From Sulfurospirillum sp. (GTDB lineage: Bacteria > Campylobacterota > Campylobacteria > Campylobacterales > Arcobacteraceae), in the NCBI GenBank assembly GCA_030491005.1, contig JAKZMJ010000015.1, forward strand, positions 310,001 to 374,000: a DNA stretch of 64,000 nucleotides, read 5' to 3'. Position numbers and translations under genes: made by a program. Every line of letters begins with the position of its first letter. Position 1 is the stretch's first letter. The notes beneath the pieces are model-generated. The model was not told the origin of the DNA and did not search any database. It saw only the letters and a list, made by a program, of their open reading frames with translations. This document shows, in pieces, positions 45,013-54,866 of this stretch.

Positions 45013-46488
45013 TTAAAATTCTAATTCTTTAGCTAAGTTGATTAGTTCTTTTTTAATAATTTTTATATCTTCGTTTATTTTTAATACTTCTAATTTAAAA
45101 ATCAAGTTATCTAATCTAGCATCTTTTTTTATATAAGGAAGAAGTATCTGAATTAATTCATTTTTAGATTTTGATTTTTTTAATAAAATTACTAATGTTA
45201 AAGTTTCTTGTTTTTTTGTTTTTTGTATATGTTTTACATAAAAATATAAAACAGTCATTATTAAAGAAAATATTGTACCACAAATAAAATATAAAAACTT
45301 ATCCATCAAGCTTGCTTCTTGTATTTGTATAATTTCTTTAATTTTTACTATATTTTTTTCTTTCTTTTTTTCTAATTTAACTTTTTGTATTTTTTTATTT
45401 ATTACATTAATTTTAAATTCTTTTGTACTTATACTAATAACTTTTTTTGTTTTCTTATCAAAATACTTTAATGTAATTTTAGGAATTATAAGTGAAGAAC
45501 TTGGAACAATAGAAAAATTTTTTACATATTCTCCTTGGTGTAAACCATTTTTATATGAAGTAGTTATCTTAGCTTTATTATCATATATATTTGCATTTTT
45601 TATATCTAGTTTGATGTCTTTGATATCTTCAAAATTTCCTTGACCTTTAATTAGAAGTTTATAAGAAATTGCTTCACCTTGATTGATTTTACTTTTATCT
45701 ATACTTGCACTTATGCTAAATTTACCAATTAGATTAATATTTTTAGGTAATTTTTTTACATTAAATTTTAATTTATTTGAATATATATATTTATTTTTTG
45801 TTGATTGAAATAAAGATGAATATGTATTAGTACTTCTATCTATCATTTGAACAGCTATTTTTAAAGGATTAATACTTAAAGTTCCAACTTTTTGAGGGAA
45901 TAGTAAGAATTCTAATTCTTGTATTATATACTCTTCTTCTTCAAATCTAGTAGATTTTTTGTTTGTTTTTCTATTCCAAAAATCTGTAAAATCAGGTCGT
46001 ATAAATGAAAGATCTGTGATTTGTAAATTTTTTCTATATTTAAAAATTAATTTAATATTTGTACCTTCTCCTACATAAATATTTTTATCTCTAGCTACTA
46101 GACTTAAGGCAAAGTCTTTTGAAATTGTTTTACTTTGTTTTTTCAATTTAATTAATTTTTCTTTTGTATAAAAAGTTTTTCCATCAATTATGAATTTAAA
46201 TTTAGGAATTATTACATCTGAATTCGCAATTATTTTAAAAGTACTTTTTATACTAGAAGTATAATTTCCATTAATAATATTTGTATCCTGAGTGCCTCCT
46301 ATACTTTGTACAAGATAATCTTGTATTTGTATAATGTCTGGAAACTGTATATCTTTTCCACTTGCACTTAAAGAAAAGATTATACCTTCATCGCTTGTAA
46401 AACTATTTGGTGCGCTTAATTTAACACTTGCAAAAATATTTAAATTAAAACAAAATGATATTATTAAAAGCATAAGTAATCTAATCAA
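45013..46488 (-). CDS. BatD-like membrane protein
   Basis: 491 residues: signal peptide, periplasmic Ig-like repeats and a C-terminal membrane helix (FLYFICGTIFSLIMTVLYFYV) followed by a cytoplasmic tail. The order and motifs (APNSFTSDEGIIFSLSASGKD, VYVGEG-like stretch) resemble BatD of the aerotolerance operon. No batA/B/C genes are seen nearby. It overlaps flhA by 4 bp and is translated with it. Confidence 0.7.
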   Translation of the reverse strand: MIRLLMLLIISFCFNLNIFASVKLSAPNSFTSDEGIIFSLSASGKDIQFPDIIQIQDYLVQSIGGTQDTNIINGNYTSSIKSTFKIIANSDVIIPKFKFIIDGKTFYTKEKLIKLKKQSKTISKDFALSLVARDKNIYVGEGTNIKLIFKYRKNLQITDLSFIRPDFTDFWNRKTNKKSTRFEEEEYIIQELEFLLFPQKVGTLSINPLKIAVQMIDRSTNTYSSLFQSTKNKYIYSNKLKFNVKKLPKNINLIGKFSISASIDKSKINQGEAISYKLLIKGQGNFEDIKDIKLDIKNANIYDNKAKITTSYKNGLHQGEYVKNFSIVPSSSLIIPKITLKYFDKKTKKVISISTKEFKINVINKKIQKVKLEKKKEKNIVKIKEIIQIQEASLMDKFLYFICGTIFSLIMTVLYFYVKHIQKTKKQETLTLVILLKKSKSKNELIQILLPYIKKDARLDNLIFKLEVLKINEDIKIIKKELINLAKELEF

Positions 46489-48596
46489 AATTCTAAAGTC
46501 CCTTCAATGGCAAAATTTGCTTTTGAATCAAGTTCGGCATGAGATAAAACCGATATCTCTAAGCCAAATTTTTCATAAATTTCTGAAATTCTTTTTCTCA
46601 GTATTGGATCTACTACCATAGCTATTTTAGAAAAACCTTTTAATTTAACTTCTTCTAATAAAGCTTTTGTTTTTGTAACCAAATTATTAATCTCAGCTAT
46701 TGATATCATTAATTGTGAAACTCCATGTTGCTCTTGAATTTTTCCAATAAATTGTTGTTCTAAATCAGGTTTTATTGTAATGATGTGCAAGATATCATCT
46801 TTGTCTTTAAATTTACTTGTAATTAATCTAAATAACTTACTTCTTACATGTTCTAATAAAACATCAGGTGCCTTTGTAAACTCTGCAATATCAGCTATGG
46901 CTTCAATAATACTCAACATATCAATAATAGGAATTTTTTCATGAAGTAAATCTTTACAAACTTTTAATAAAATACCATAAGAAGTTACCTTCATAGCTTC
47001 TTCTACAACTATTGGAAAATCACTTTTAAGTCCATCAATGATTGAAACGATATCTTGTCTAGTTATTATGTCTTCTGAGTATTGTTTTATAATCTGAGCT
47101 ATGTGAGTTGATATGATACTTGGTGCATCAACAACAGTAAAACCTTTCATTAAAGCTTCTTCTTTTAAACTCTCATCAATCCATACGGCATCAAGATTAA
47201 AAACAGGTTCTTTTACTTTTAATCCCTTAAGTTTTGCATTTGAAATTCCTCCCATAGCAAGAAGTTTATTGATTTCAATTTTACCTTTTACTAATGGAAT
47301 TCTTTTTAAATACAATTCATATTCATTTACATTTAATGAAGTATCATCTGATATTCTAATTTGAGGTATTACAAAACCTAATTCGCTTGCAATTGTCTTT
47401 CTAATAGCTTTTATTTTAGAAAGTAGTTGTGCATCTCCTTGTACTAATTGTAAAGCTTTTAATCCAAGTTTAAGTTCTAAAACTTCAAGCTTCATAATAG
47501 TTTCAATGGATGTTTTTTCATCAGGAACAGAACCTTCCATTTTTTTAGTTTTTAATGTATCTATATCATCATCAATTTGTACTTTGGCTAAACTTGGTTT
47601 AAAAAATCTAGTTACTGCATTATCATGCTTTTCGTTTATCATAAAAATTACATAACCTACAAAAATAAATAATAAACCCATAGAAATTAAAATACCACTA
47701 GGAAAACCAGGAATAAGTGAAAATAATAGCATTCCAATTCCTACAAGAATTAAAGCTTTTGAATCATTTACTAATTGAGATATGGATTGACTTGCAAAAT
47801 TTTCTTCATCCATACTTGAGCGTGTAATAATAATAGCAGTGGCAGTTGATAAAATAAGAGCTGGTATTTGTGCAACTAGACCATCTCCTATTGTTAAAAT
47901 AGTGTAAATCTCAGCACTTTCGGCCATACTCATATCGTGTTGAAATAGACCTATTAACAAACCACCTATCAAGTTTACTAAGGTAATAATAATCCCCGCA
48001 ACGGCATCACCTTTAACAAACTTTGATGACCCATCCATTGCACCATAAAATCCAGATTCGCTAATTAGTTCTTTTCTTCTAACTTGGGCTTGTTTATCAT
48101 CTATAAATCCAGCATTTAAATCAGCATCAATAGCCATTTGTTTACCAGGCATAGAATCAAGTGTAAATCTAGCAGTTACCTCAGCTACTCTTGTAGCACC
48201 TTTTGTAACAACCATAAAATTAATAAGTACTAAGATTATAAATATAATAATACCAATAACCATATTACCACCAACAACGAATTCTCCAAAAGCTGATATT
48301 ATAGAAGAAACTGCTTGTGTCCCATTATGACCTTCACTTAAAATTGATCTAGTTGTAGCAATATTTAAAGACAATCTAAATAAGGCAAATACTAAGATTA
48401 AAGTAGGAAATGTTGTTAAATCTGATGGTTTTTGTATATATAAAGAAATTAATAAAATTAATAATGAGACAGATAAAGAAATAATTAAAAAAAAGTCTAA
48501 GATACCTTTTGATAAGGGAACGATAATTATAGTTAATATTGCTACAAAAAATGCAACAACAATTAAATCTTTTGTAAATATTCGTTTTAAAAGCAT
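46485..48596 (-). CDS. flhA: Flagellar export gate protein FlhA
   Basis: 703 residues. The N-terminal half has about eight membrane helices with the conserved FHIPEP-region elements (GDAVAGIIITLVNLIGG, IGDGLVAQIPALILS). The C-terminal cytosolic domain docks export chaperones. It forms the gate of the flagellar type III secretion system with FlhB. FlgL follows upstream on the same strand with 16 bp between. Confidence 0.96.
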   Translation of the reverse strand: MLLKRIFTKDLIVVAFFVAILTIIIVPLSKGILDFFLIISLSVSLLILLISLYIQKPSDLTTFPTLILVFALFRLSLNIATTRSILSEGHNGTQAVSSIISAFGEFVVGGNMVIGIIIFIILVLINFMVVTKGATRVAEVTARFTLDSMPGKQMAIDADLNAGFIDDKQAQVRRKELISESGFYGAMDGSSKFVKGDAVAGIIITLVNLIGGLLIGLFQHDMSMAESAEIYTILTIGDGLVAQIPALILSTATAIIITRSSMDEENFASQSISQLVNDSKALILVGIGMLLFSLIPGFPSGILISMGLLFIFVGYVIFMINEKHDNAVTRFFKPSLAKVQIDDDIDTLKTKKMEGSVPDEKTSIETIMKLEVLELKLGLKALQLVQGDAQLLSKIKAIRKTIASELGFVIPQIRISDDTSLNVNEYELYLKRIPLVKGKIEINKLLAMGGISNAKLKGLKVKEPVFNLDAVWIDESLKEEALMKGFTVVDAPSIISTHIAQIIKQYSEDIITRQDIVSIIDGLKSDFPIVVEEAMKVTSYGILLKVCKDLLHEKIPIIDMLSIIEAIADIAEFTKAPDVLLEHVRSKLFRLITSKFKDKDDILHIITIKPDLEQQFIGKIQEQHGVSQLMISIAEINNLVTKTKALLEEVKLKGFSKIAMVVDPILRKRISEIYEKFGLEISVLSHAELDSKANFAIEGTLEF

Positions 48597-48612
48597 ATAA
48601 AGTTAAAAAAAA

Positions 48613-49737
48613 TTATTTTAAAAAGTTAACTAAAGACATTTGATTCATTTTACTAATTGTTGAGTAAAGTGCTGCATAAGTCAATTCTAATGCTTTTGAT
48701 TCAACTGCGACTTTTGATATATTAGCCTGTCCAATTCTTTGAGAAAAAATATGAAATTGTGTCAATTTTATAGATACTCTTTCTAAAGACATTTCAAAAA
48801 CCTTATTTCTTCCACCTAGTTTTGCATGTGCAATATTTGCACTAGAATACGCATCTGATATTTCTGCTAAACCTTCTGTTAAATCCTTACCACTTGTACT
48901 TGGATTTTTAAGAGCATTTATAATCTTATCCATTAAATCAAAAGTACTATGCTTTGCTTCAAATTTATTTCCATCAATATTTGGTATTACTACATCATAT
49001 GTAAGAGGAGTATTTCCATTACTACTTGCACTTAATGTTTCGCTTGTAATTCCATCTTTATCATATTTTGTTATTATTCCATCATTAGCATTTGGAAGAT
49101 TTGTAGTTGAAAATTTCCATTCGTTACCATCTTGATCAAAAATTTTATTTTTTGCATCAAAGGTTAGTGTTTCATTTTTTAAAGCACTAGAAGAATTATA
49201 CATAAAAATATCAACACCTGTGACACCTTTTTCCCTATATGAATTATAATCAACTGCTGTTTCTCTTAGATATTGATCACCCGTATAAGATATCTTGCCA
49301 TTTGAGTCTTGTTTAAATGCTTTAATCATACTATTTGAACCTGCATATAAGTACTCACCTTCAACTTCTTCGTTTGACATAGAAAATAGATTTTTTTTAA
49401 TCCCTTCTAAATTAACAGCTATGGAAGTTTTTGCTTCATTGCTTGTTGTTCCGTTTAAAGCTTTTATAACTTCTTTTTTAACATAAGCTAAGAGATTTTT
49501 AATTTCTTTTAATGTTGAGTCTGAAACATTATTTTGAGCGCTTGTTTTTTCAATTTGAATTTTTAAACCCTCATAAACTCTTATTTTATCATCAACATAA
49601 ATAAGTCTAGTGTGTAAATTAGCATCATCACTTCCATTATTTAGTTTTTTTCCACTAGATAGTTGATAAGCTAATTTTGTATTATATGTGTTTAATTGGT
49701 CTAATTTATAAAAAACTTGACTCGAAAAATCAATCAT
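48613..49737 (-). CDS. flgL: Hook-filament junction protein FlgL
   Basis: 374-residue flagellin-like protein. The N-terminus (YNTKLAYQLSSGKKLNNGSDDA) and the C-terminus (helical, ending SKMNQMSLVNFLK) carry the D0/D1 coiled-coil regions of hook-associated protein 3. The middle is variable. It overlaps fliI by 4 bp. It is secreted through the flagellar export apparatus. Confidence 0.85.
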   Translation of the reverse strand: MIDFSSQVFYKLDQLNTYNTKLAYQLSSGKKLNNGSDDANLHTRLIYVDDKIRVYEGLKIQIEKTSAQNNVSDSTLKEIKNLLAYVKKEVIKALNGTTSNEAKTSIAVNLEGIKKNLFSMSNEEVEGEYLYAGSNSMIKAFKQDSNGKISYTGDQYLRETAVDYNSYREKGVTGVDIFMYNSSSALKNETLTFDAKNKIFDQDGNEWKFSTTNLPNANDGIITKYDKDGITSETLSASSNGNTPLTYDVVIPNIDGNKFEAKHSTFDLMDKIINALKNPSTSGKDLTEGLAEISDAYSSANIAHAKLGGRNKVFEMSLERVSIKLTQFHIFSQRIGQANISKVAVESKALELTYAALYSTISKMNQMSLVNFLK

Positions 49738-51041
49738 GACAGAATCTCCTTAAATTTGAATATGACATCTTCAAAAGTATAATGTTCATTAGCACCTTGT
49801 GTTAAAAATTCTCTAATTTTTTCTTTTTTTTCTAAGGCAAAGTCTAATTGTGCATCCATTCCTACCTTATAAGCACCAACACGAACTAAAACTTCATTCT
49901 CTTTTATTAAAGATAATACTCTTTTTAACTTTAAAAAAACATTATAATGTTCATCATTAACAACTTTATCCATAACTCTTGATGCTGATTGTAATATATC
50001 TATTGGAGGATAAAAACCTTGTTCAGTTAATTCTCGTGTTAGAACAATATGCCCATCTAAAATTGATCTGCTTTGATCTGATATTGGATCATTCATATCA
50101 TCACCATCAATTAATACTGTAAAAAAAGCAGTAATAGAGCCTTTAGCATTATTTCCAGCTCTCTCCATTAATTGAGGTAACAGCGCAAAAACAGAAGGTG
50201 GATAACCTCTTGAAACAGGAGGCTCACCTGTACTTAGTCCTATTTCCCTTTGAGCCATTGCAAATCTTGTAACTGAGTCCATCATAAGTAAAACATCATG
50301 ACCTTCATCTCTAAAAAATTCAGCAATAGCCATAGCACTAAAGGCTCCAAATTTTCGCATAAGTGCTGATTCATCTGATGTGGCTGCTATTATTATTGTG
50401 TTTTCTAAGTCATTGTCTAAGTTATAATGAATAAATTCAGGTATTTCTCTTCCTCTCTCACCAATTAATGCAATTACTTTTATCTTAGCTTCACTTCCTT
50501 TTACTATCATACCCATTAAAGTAGATTTTCCTACACCACTTCCTGCAAAAATTCCAATTTTTTGACCCTTCCCAACTGTTAACATAGAATCAATGGCTTT
50601 AACTCCTGTTGATAAGCGTTCATTAATAATACCTCTTTCTAAAGCAGGTATTGCTAATTTAATGATATTTGAATTTTCTTTTATATCTTTTATTTTGCCT
50701 TTTTTATCTATGGGTTCACCTAAGGCATTAACAACACGACCTAATAAACCATAACCTGTTTTAATAGATAAACCTTCTTTTTGTAAATAAACTTTATCAT
50801 GAATTCTAAAACCTTCAATAAAAGAAAAAGGTACAATCATAAAGCTTCCACTTGAAATGGAAGCTACCATACCTAAGACTGTATATAAATGCTGTTGTGA
50901 TTCTATTTTAACTATATCTCCAACAGCCACTTCTATGCCTTTAGCTTCTATAGTCGTTGTAGAAATATTTTTAATTCTACCAAAAGCAATAGATAAATCA
51001 GAACCATTAATACTATTTAATATTTCATCTATATTAATCAT
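49734..51041 (-). CDS. fliI: Flagellar export ATPase FliI
   Basis: 435 residues. The F1-like ATPase motifs are GIFAGSGVGKSTLMG (Walker A) and LLMMDSVTRFAMAQREIGLSTGEPP (Walker B and family signature). It supplies energy and unfolds export substrates at the flagellar base. It overlaps flgL by 4 bp and follows the TPR gene by 6 bp. Confidence 0.96.
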   Translation of the reverse strand: MINIDEILNSINGSDLSIAFGRIKNISTTTIEAKGIEVAVGDIVKIESQQHLYTVLGMVASISSGSFMIVPFSFIEGFRIHDKVYLQKEGLSIKTGYGLLGRVVNALGEPIDKKGKIKDIKENSNIIKLAIPALERGIINERLSTGVKAIDSMLTVGKGQKIGIFAGSGVGKSTLMGMIVKGSEAKIKVIALIGERGREIPEFIHYNLDNDLENTIIIAATSDESALMRKFGAFSAMAIAEFFRDEGHDVLLMMDSVTRFAMAQREIGLSTGEPPVSRGYPPSVFALLPQLMERAGNNAKGSITAFFTVLIDGDDMNDPISDQSRSILDGHIVLTRELTEQGFYPPIDILQSASRVMDKVVNDEHYNVFLKLKRVLSLIKENEVLVRVGAYKVGMDAQLDFALEKKEKIREFLTQGANEHYTFEDVIFKFKEILS

Positions 51042-51047
51042 AATTGT

Positions 51048-53048
51048 TTACAACTCATCACACATCTTTTTATAAAGGCTTTTTTTTGTGTTTTTTAATT
51101 CTTTACATTTATTAAGAAATTCATCACTTTTTATTTTATTATTAGATATCTCATATAGCTTTATTAATTTATAATATATCTTTGCAAGATCATTGCTTTT
51201 CATTTTTCTTGTATATTTTACAAGATCAATTAATATATTTATTGCTTTTTTATTGTTTACTAAATCTTTAGATTTAAGATTATTTATTAATTCTAATTCT
51301 ACAAAAGGAGAATATATATATGCTTTACTTTCTTTTTGTTTAGTAAATAATTTATACAAAATATCATTTGCATCTTGGCTAAAATTCTTTTTAATTAAAT
51401 ATAAATAATAAAAATAATAAAAATCTATAATAATAGGGTTTTTACTATTGTTTATAATATAATCATTATTATTTCGTGCATATTTAAAAAATCTATCCAA
51501 GATGATAAGATTGTTTTTTTCATTTAATATTAAAAATCTATATAAAAATTCTTTACTTAATATATCTCTATTATTTGTCATTTCAATTTTAGAAGAGAAT
51601 TCTAAAGCTTCATCATATAAATGTAATTTATATGCTATTTGTTCTAAATATAAGTAAATATTAGAATCTCTACTTAAGCTAAATGTTTCTTTTGCAAAAG
51701 AGTATGTATTTATATTTGGTACTTCTACTAAACATTGAAAAAATTTATATTTTATATCATCATTTTTAATTAATTTTTTTAAGGTCTTTTTTCTGGCATC
51801 TTTTAATGCCTTGTCTAATAAAATACATTGATTATTATTAAGGTGACTTTTTATGATATCAATATATATATCATCATAAATAGCATTAATTGATTTATAT
51901 CCAAAGCGTTTTGTAATAATATTTGAAATTCCTAAATATACTTTTTTTGCTTTAAAAATAAAATCGTAATTTTTATTCTTTTTATTATTTAATAATTCTT
52001 GTAGCAATACTTTTTGTTGTATTGATTCTGAATCTTTGTATTTTTTAAGTAAGGTCGATGGTTTTAATTTGTGTTGTCTCATTAGGATTTCATCTAAAAA
52101 CATTTTTGATTTTTTTGCATGTTTTGCTTTTGGATAATCGTTAATAATATCTTTGTATAGCTCTTTTGCTTTTAATAAGTTTATATTCTTCTTATCATAC
52201 ATTAACATATATATATTGGCTAATTTAAATTTAAAATCTTCAATAATACTATCTTCATTTGTTTGTTTTAATAAGGCTTCTAGTATTTCAACACTAAACT
52301 CTAGCATATCAGATTTAATTAAACGATTAATTTTTTTCAAAGCTAGATAGGAATCTTTTGCATAATATTTAATATTCGTTTTTAAAACTTTTTTCATTAA
52401 ATCATAAGCTTTTTGTTTTTCATTATTTAAAATATATAAATCAAATAATTCATCAGCAACAATTGTAGCAATTGTAATATCTCTAGTTTTGGTCAATATT
52501 TTATACAACATTCTTATAGATTTTTTATAATTATTTTGATGTTTATAAGTTTTTGCAAGATAAATCTTACCGTATGTTTGTATTAGTTTATTGTCAAAAT
52601 TATTTATAATTATATTTGCAAAATATTTGGCTTCTTTTACTTTATTTACTTTTAATTTTAAATCTATTAGTAACATATAAGCTTTTGATAAATCATTTTC
52701 ATAAATCTCAGAGCTATTTATCGCTTTTTCTAGTATAAACTCAGCTTCAAATATAATTTGTTTTGAGTTTTTTTTAAAGGCTAGTTGGGAGTATAAAAGA
52801 ATGATATCGGAGTTTAAAACTTTTATTTTATTTTTTTCTTTTAAAATAACTATTTGGCTATATGCTTCATAAATTTTATCCAATGTGGCAAGTTTTTTTA
52901 TATAGTCTAGCATTTCAAAACCATCATTTATTTCTTGTATTTTATCTTGAGATATTTGTTTTCCCTTTTCATTAATAAAATTATAATAAAAATCTTTTTT
53001 AGCATATAAAATACAAAGTGATAGCAATATCATTAGTATAATTTTCAT
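51048..53048 (-). CDS. Exported TPR-repeat protein in flagellar operon
   Basis: 666 residues with a signal peptide (MKIILMILLSLCILYA). Almost the whole protein is helical and shows repeated A/Y-rich helix pairs typical of tetratricopeptide repeats (for example KAKHAKKSKMFLDEIL and YLYLEQIAYKLHLYDEALEFSSKI). Placed 3 bp before flhB's end and 6 bp before fliI, so it is part of the flagellar operon. It may be a periplasmic scaffold for motor or disk assembly; that is inference. Confidence 0.65.
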   Translation of the reverse strand: MKIILMILLSLCILYAKKDFYYNFINEKGKQISQDKIQEINDGFEMLDYIKKLATLDKIYEAYSQIVILKEKNKIKVLNSDIILLYSQLAFKKNSKQIIFEAEFILEKAINSSEIYENDLSKAYMLLIDLKLKVNKVKEAKYFANIIINNFDNKLIQTYGKIYLAKTYKHQNNYKKSIRMLYKILTKTRDITIATIVADELFDLYILNNEKQKAYDLMKKVLKTNIKYYAKDSYLALKKINRLIKSDMLEFSVEILEALLKQTNEDSIIEDFKFKLANIYMLMYDKKNINLLKAKELYKDIINDYPKAKHAKKSKMFLDEILMRQHKLKPSTLLKKYKDSESIQQKVLLQELLNNKKNKNYDFIFKAKKVYLGISNIITKRFGYKSINAIYDDIYIDIIKSHLNNNQCILLDKALKDARKKTLKKLIKNDDIKYKFFQCLVEVPNINTYSFAKETFSLSRDSNIYLYLEQIAYKLHLYDEALEFSSKIEMTNNRDILSKEFLYRFLILNEKNNLIILDRFFKYARNNNDYIINNSKNPIIIDFYYFYYLYLIKKNFSQDANDILYKLFTKQKESKAYIYSPFVELELINNLKSKDLVNNKKAINILIDLVKYTRKMKSNDLAKIYYKLIKLYEISNNKIKSDEFLNKCKELKNTKKSLYKKMCDEL

Positions 53049-53051
53049 TTA

Positions 53052-54107
53052 TTACCTTTTATTCTTTTTTAATTTAAATACATAAGAAAAAATTTCAGCA
53101 ACAGTTTTATAAAATTCATCTGGTATTTCCATATCTATTTCTAATTGTGCATGTAAAGCTCTTGCTAATGCTGGATTTTCTATTATTGGAATATCATTTT
53201 CTTTAGCAATTTCTTTAATCTTTAATGCAAGAAAATCAATACCCTTTGCAATAACTTTTGGTGCAGAACTTGTAGTATTATCATACTTTAATGCAACTGC
53301 ATAATGCGTTGGATTGGTGATTACTACATCAGCTTCTGGGACATTGGACATCATTCTTTTTTGCGCCATTTCCATTTGTATTTTACGAATACGACTTTTA
53401 ACTATTGGATCTCCATCTATATTTTTATACTCATCTTTAATCTCTTGTTTACTCATTTTTAAAGATTTAAAATAAAAATGCCTAGTGAAATAAAAATCTA
53501 TTATAGCAAAAATACCTATAATTAATAATATTGTAGCTAAAAAATATCCTATTAAATTCATCATAGAAAATAAAGAAGCATTCATTTCTTGATCCATCAT
53601 TGCCAAAAAAGATTTATAAGTGAAAATAAAAAGTACAACCATAACGATAATAATAATACTTAATTTAATAGTTAATTTAAATGCTTCTATAAATTTTTTA
53701 AATGCAAATAAACTTCCTAAACCTTTTATTGGGTCTAGTTTTTGTAAGTCTATCTTTAAAGGATTTAATATAAAACCAAATTGAGAAAAATTGCTTAACA
53801 ATGCAAATAAGATAACTAAAATAAAAATTGGAGCTAATACTTCAACTAAAGTAGTTACTAAAGTATAAGTAATGGAGTATAAAACGGCTTGGTTTATTTC
53901 TTGACCAATAAAGCCATAAGTGTATAATAAAATCTTTTTAATTAAAAGTAAAGAATGTGATGAAAAAAACAAAAGATATAAAGAACCTACAAAAAGTATA
54001 ACAGCACCTGTAACTTCCATAGATTTAGGAACATTCCCTTCTTTTTTTGTATCTTCTATTTTTTTAGGGGTTGCATCTTCTGTTTTTTCTTCATCATTAT
54101 TTGCCAT
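53052..54107 (-). CDS. flhB: Flagellar export switch protein FlhB
   Basis: 351 residues with four membrane helices and the cytoplasmic autocleavage motif NPTH in VVITNPTHYAVALKY. Cleavage there switches export from rod/hook to filament substrates, together with FliK. The N-terminus DEEKTEDATPKK is typical. Confidence 0.96.
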   Translation of the reverse strand: MANNDEEKTEDATPKKIEDTKKEGNVPKSMEVTGAVILFVGSLYLLFFSSHSLLLIKKILLYTYGFIGQEINQAVLYSITYTLVTTLVEVLAPIFILVILFALLSNFSQFGFILNPLKIDLQKLDPIKGLGSLFAFKKFIEAFKLTIKLSIIIIVMVVLFIFTYKSFLAMMDQEMNASLFSMMNLIGYFLATILLIIGIFAIIDFYFTRHFYFKSLKMSKQEIKDEYKNIDGDPIVKSRIRKIQMEMAQKRMMSNVPEADVVITNPTHYAVALKYDNTTSSAPKVIAKGIDFLALKIKEIAKENDIPIIENPALARALHAQLEIDMEIPDEFYKTVAEIFSYVFKLKKNKR

Positions 54108-54116
54108 ATATAAAAC

Positions 54117-54866
54117 CTAGCTAAATTTTGAGAGAAAATAATTTGTAAAACTTTGTGTAAAAATTTCCATACCCAAAATTAAAAATAAAAAAATTAAAGC
54201 AAACTTTAACTGAAATGTAATTACGAAAGGAGAAAATGAAGGCATAGATTTTGTACCATATCCATAATATAAATCCATAATAAAACCTATGAAAAAAAGA
54301 GGTAAAGCAAAAGCAAATGCAAAAGCGAACATTCTTTTAATCTCATCAATTATAAGCAATATTCCATCATAAGAAAATACATTAAATGTACCTAAGTGAA
54401 TGGAGCTAAAACTGTGTACAAGCATAACTATAGTCATCTCATACATACTTGTTTGGAAGAATAATACAAGGGCTATTATAAATAATAATTTACTAACTAA
54501 TCCTTCATTAGTTCCTGTTGAAGGATCAAATATATTTGCCATTGATAATACCGTAGCATAACCAATAAAATCACCAATAATTCTAACGGCTGAAAACATA
54601 ACACTTACACTAAAAGCGGCAACTAAACCTAAAGTGGCTTCTGCAATTAAAGCTAATAAAAAATCACTTTGAGTAAATGTTGTTGTAAAAGTGATAAAAG
54701 GAAATAAAAATATTGTCATATAAAAAGCTAAGGCTATTCTAATAGTTGGACTTACAGAGGTATGTCCAAATACTGGCATAAATGCCAGAAATGACACAAG
54801 TCTAGCAAATAAAAGTAAAAACTCATATACTGTATCTTCATTTAATAAAGATAAAAGTTCCTGCAT
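54117..54866 (-). CDS. fliR: Flagellar export protein FliR
   Basis: 249-residue membrane protein with about six helices (FLLLFARLVSFLAFMPVFG at the start; LRIIGDFIGYATVLSMANIFDP-like middle). Part of the FliPQR export pore. It shares one base with fliK's stop and is 9 bp from flhB. Confidence 0.93.
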   Translation of the reverse strand: MQELLSLLNEDTVYEFLLLFARLVSFLAFMPVFGHTSVSPTIRIALAFYMTIFLFPFITFTTTFTQSDFLLALIAEATLGLVAAFSVSVMFSAVRIIGDFIGYATVLSMANIFDPSTGTNEGLVSKLLFIIALVLFFQTSMYEMTIVMLVHSFSSIHLGTFNVFSYDGILLIIDEIKRMFAFAFAFALPLFFIGFIMDLYYGYGTKSMPSFSPFVITFQLKFALIFLFLILGMEIFTQSFTNYFLSKFS

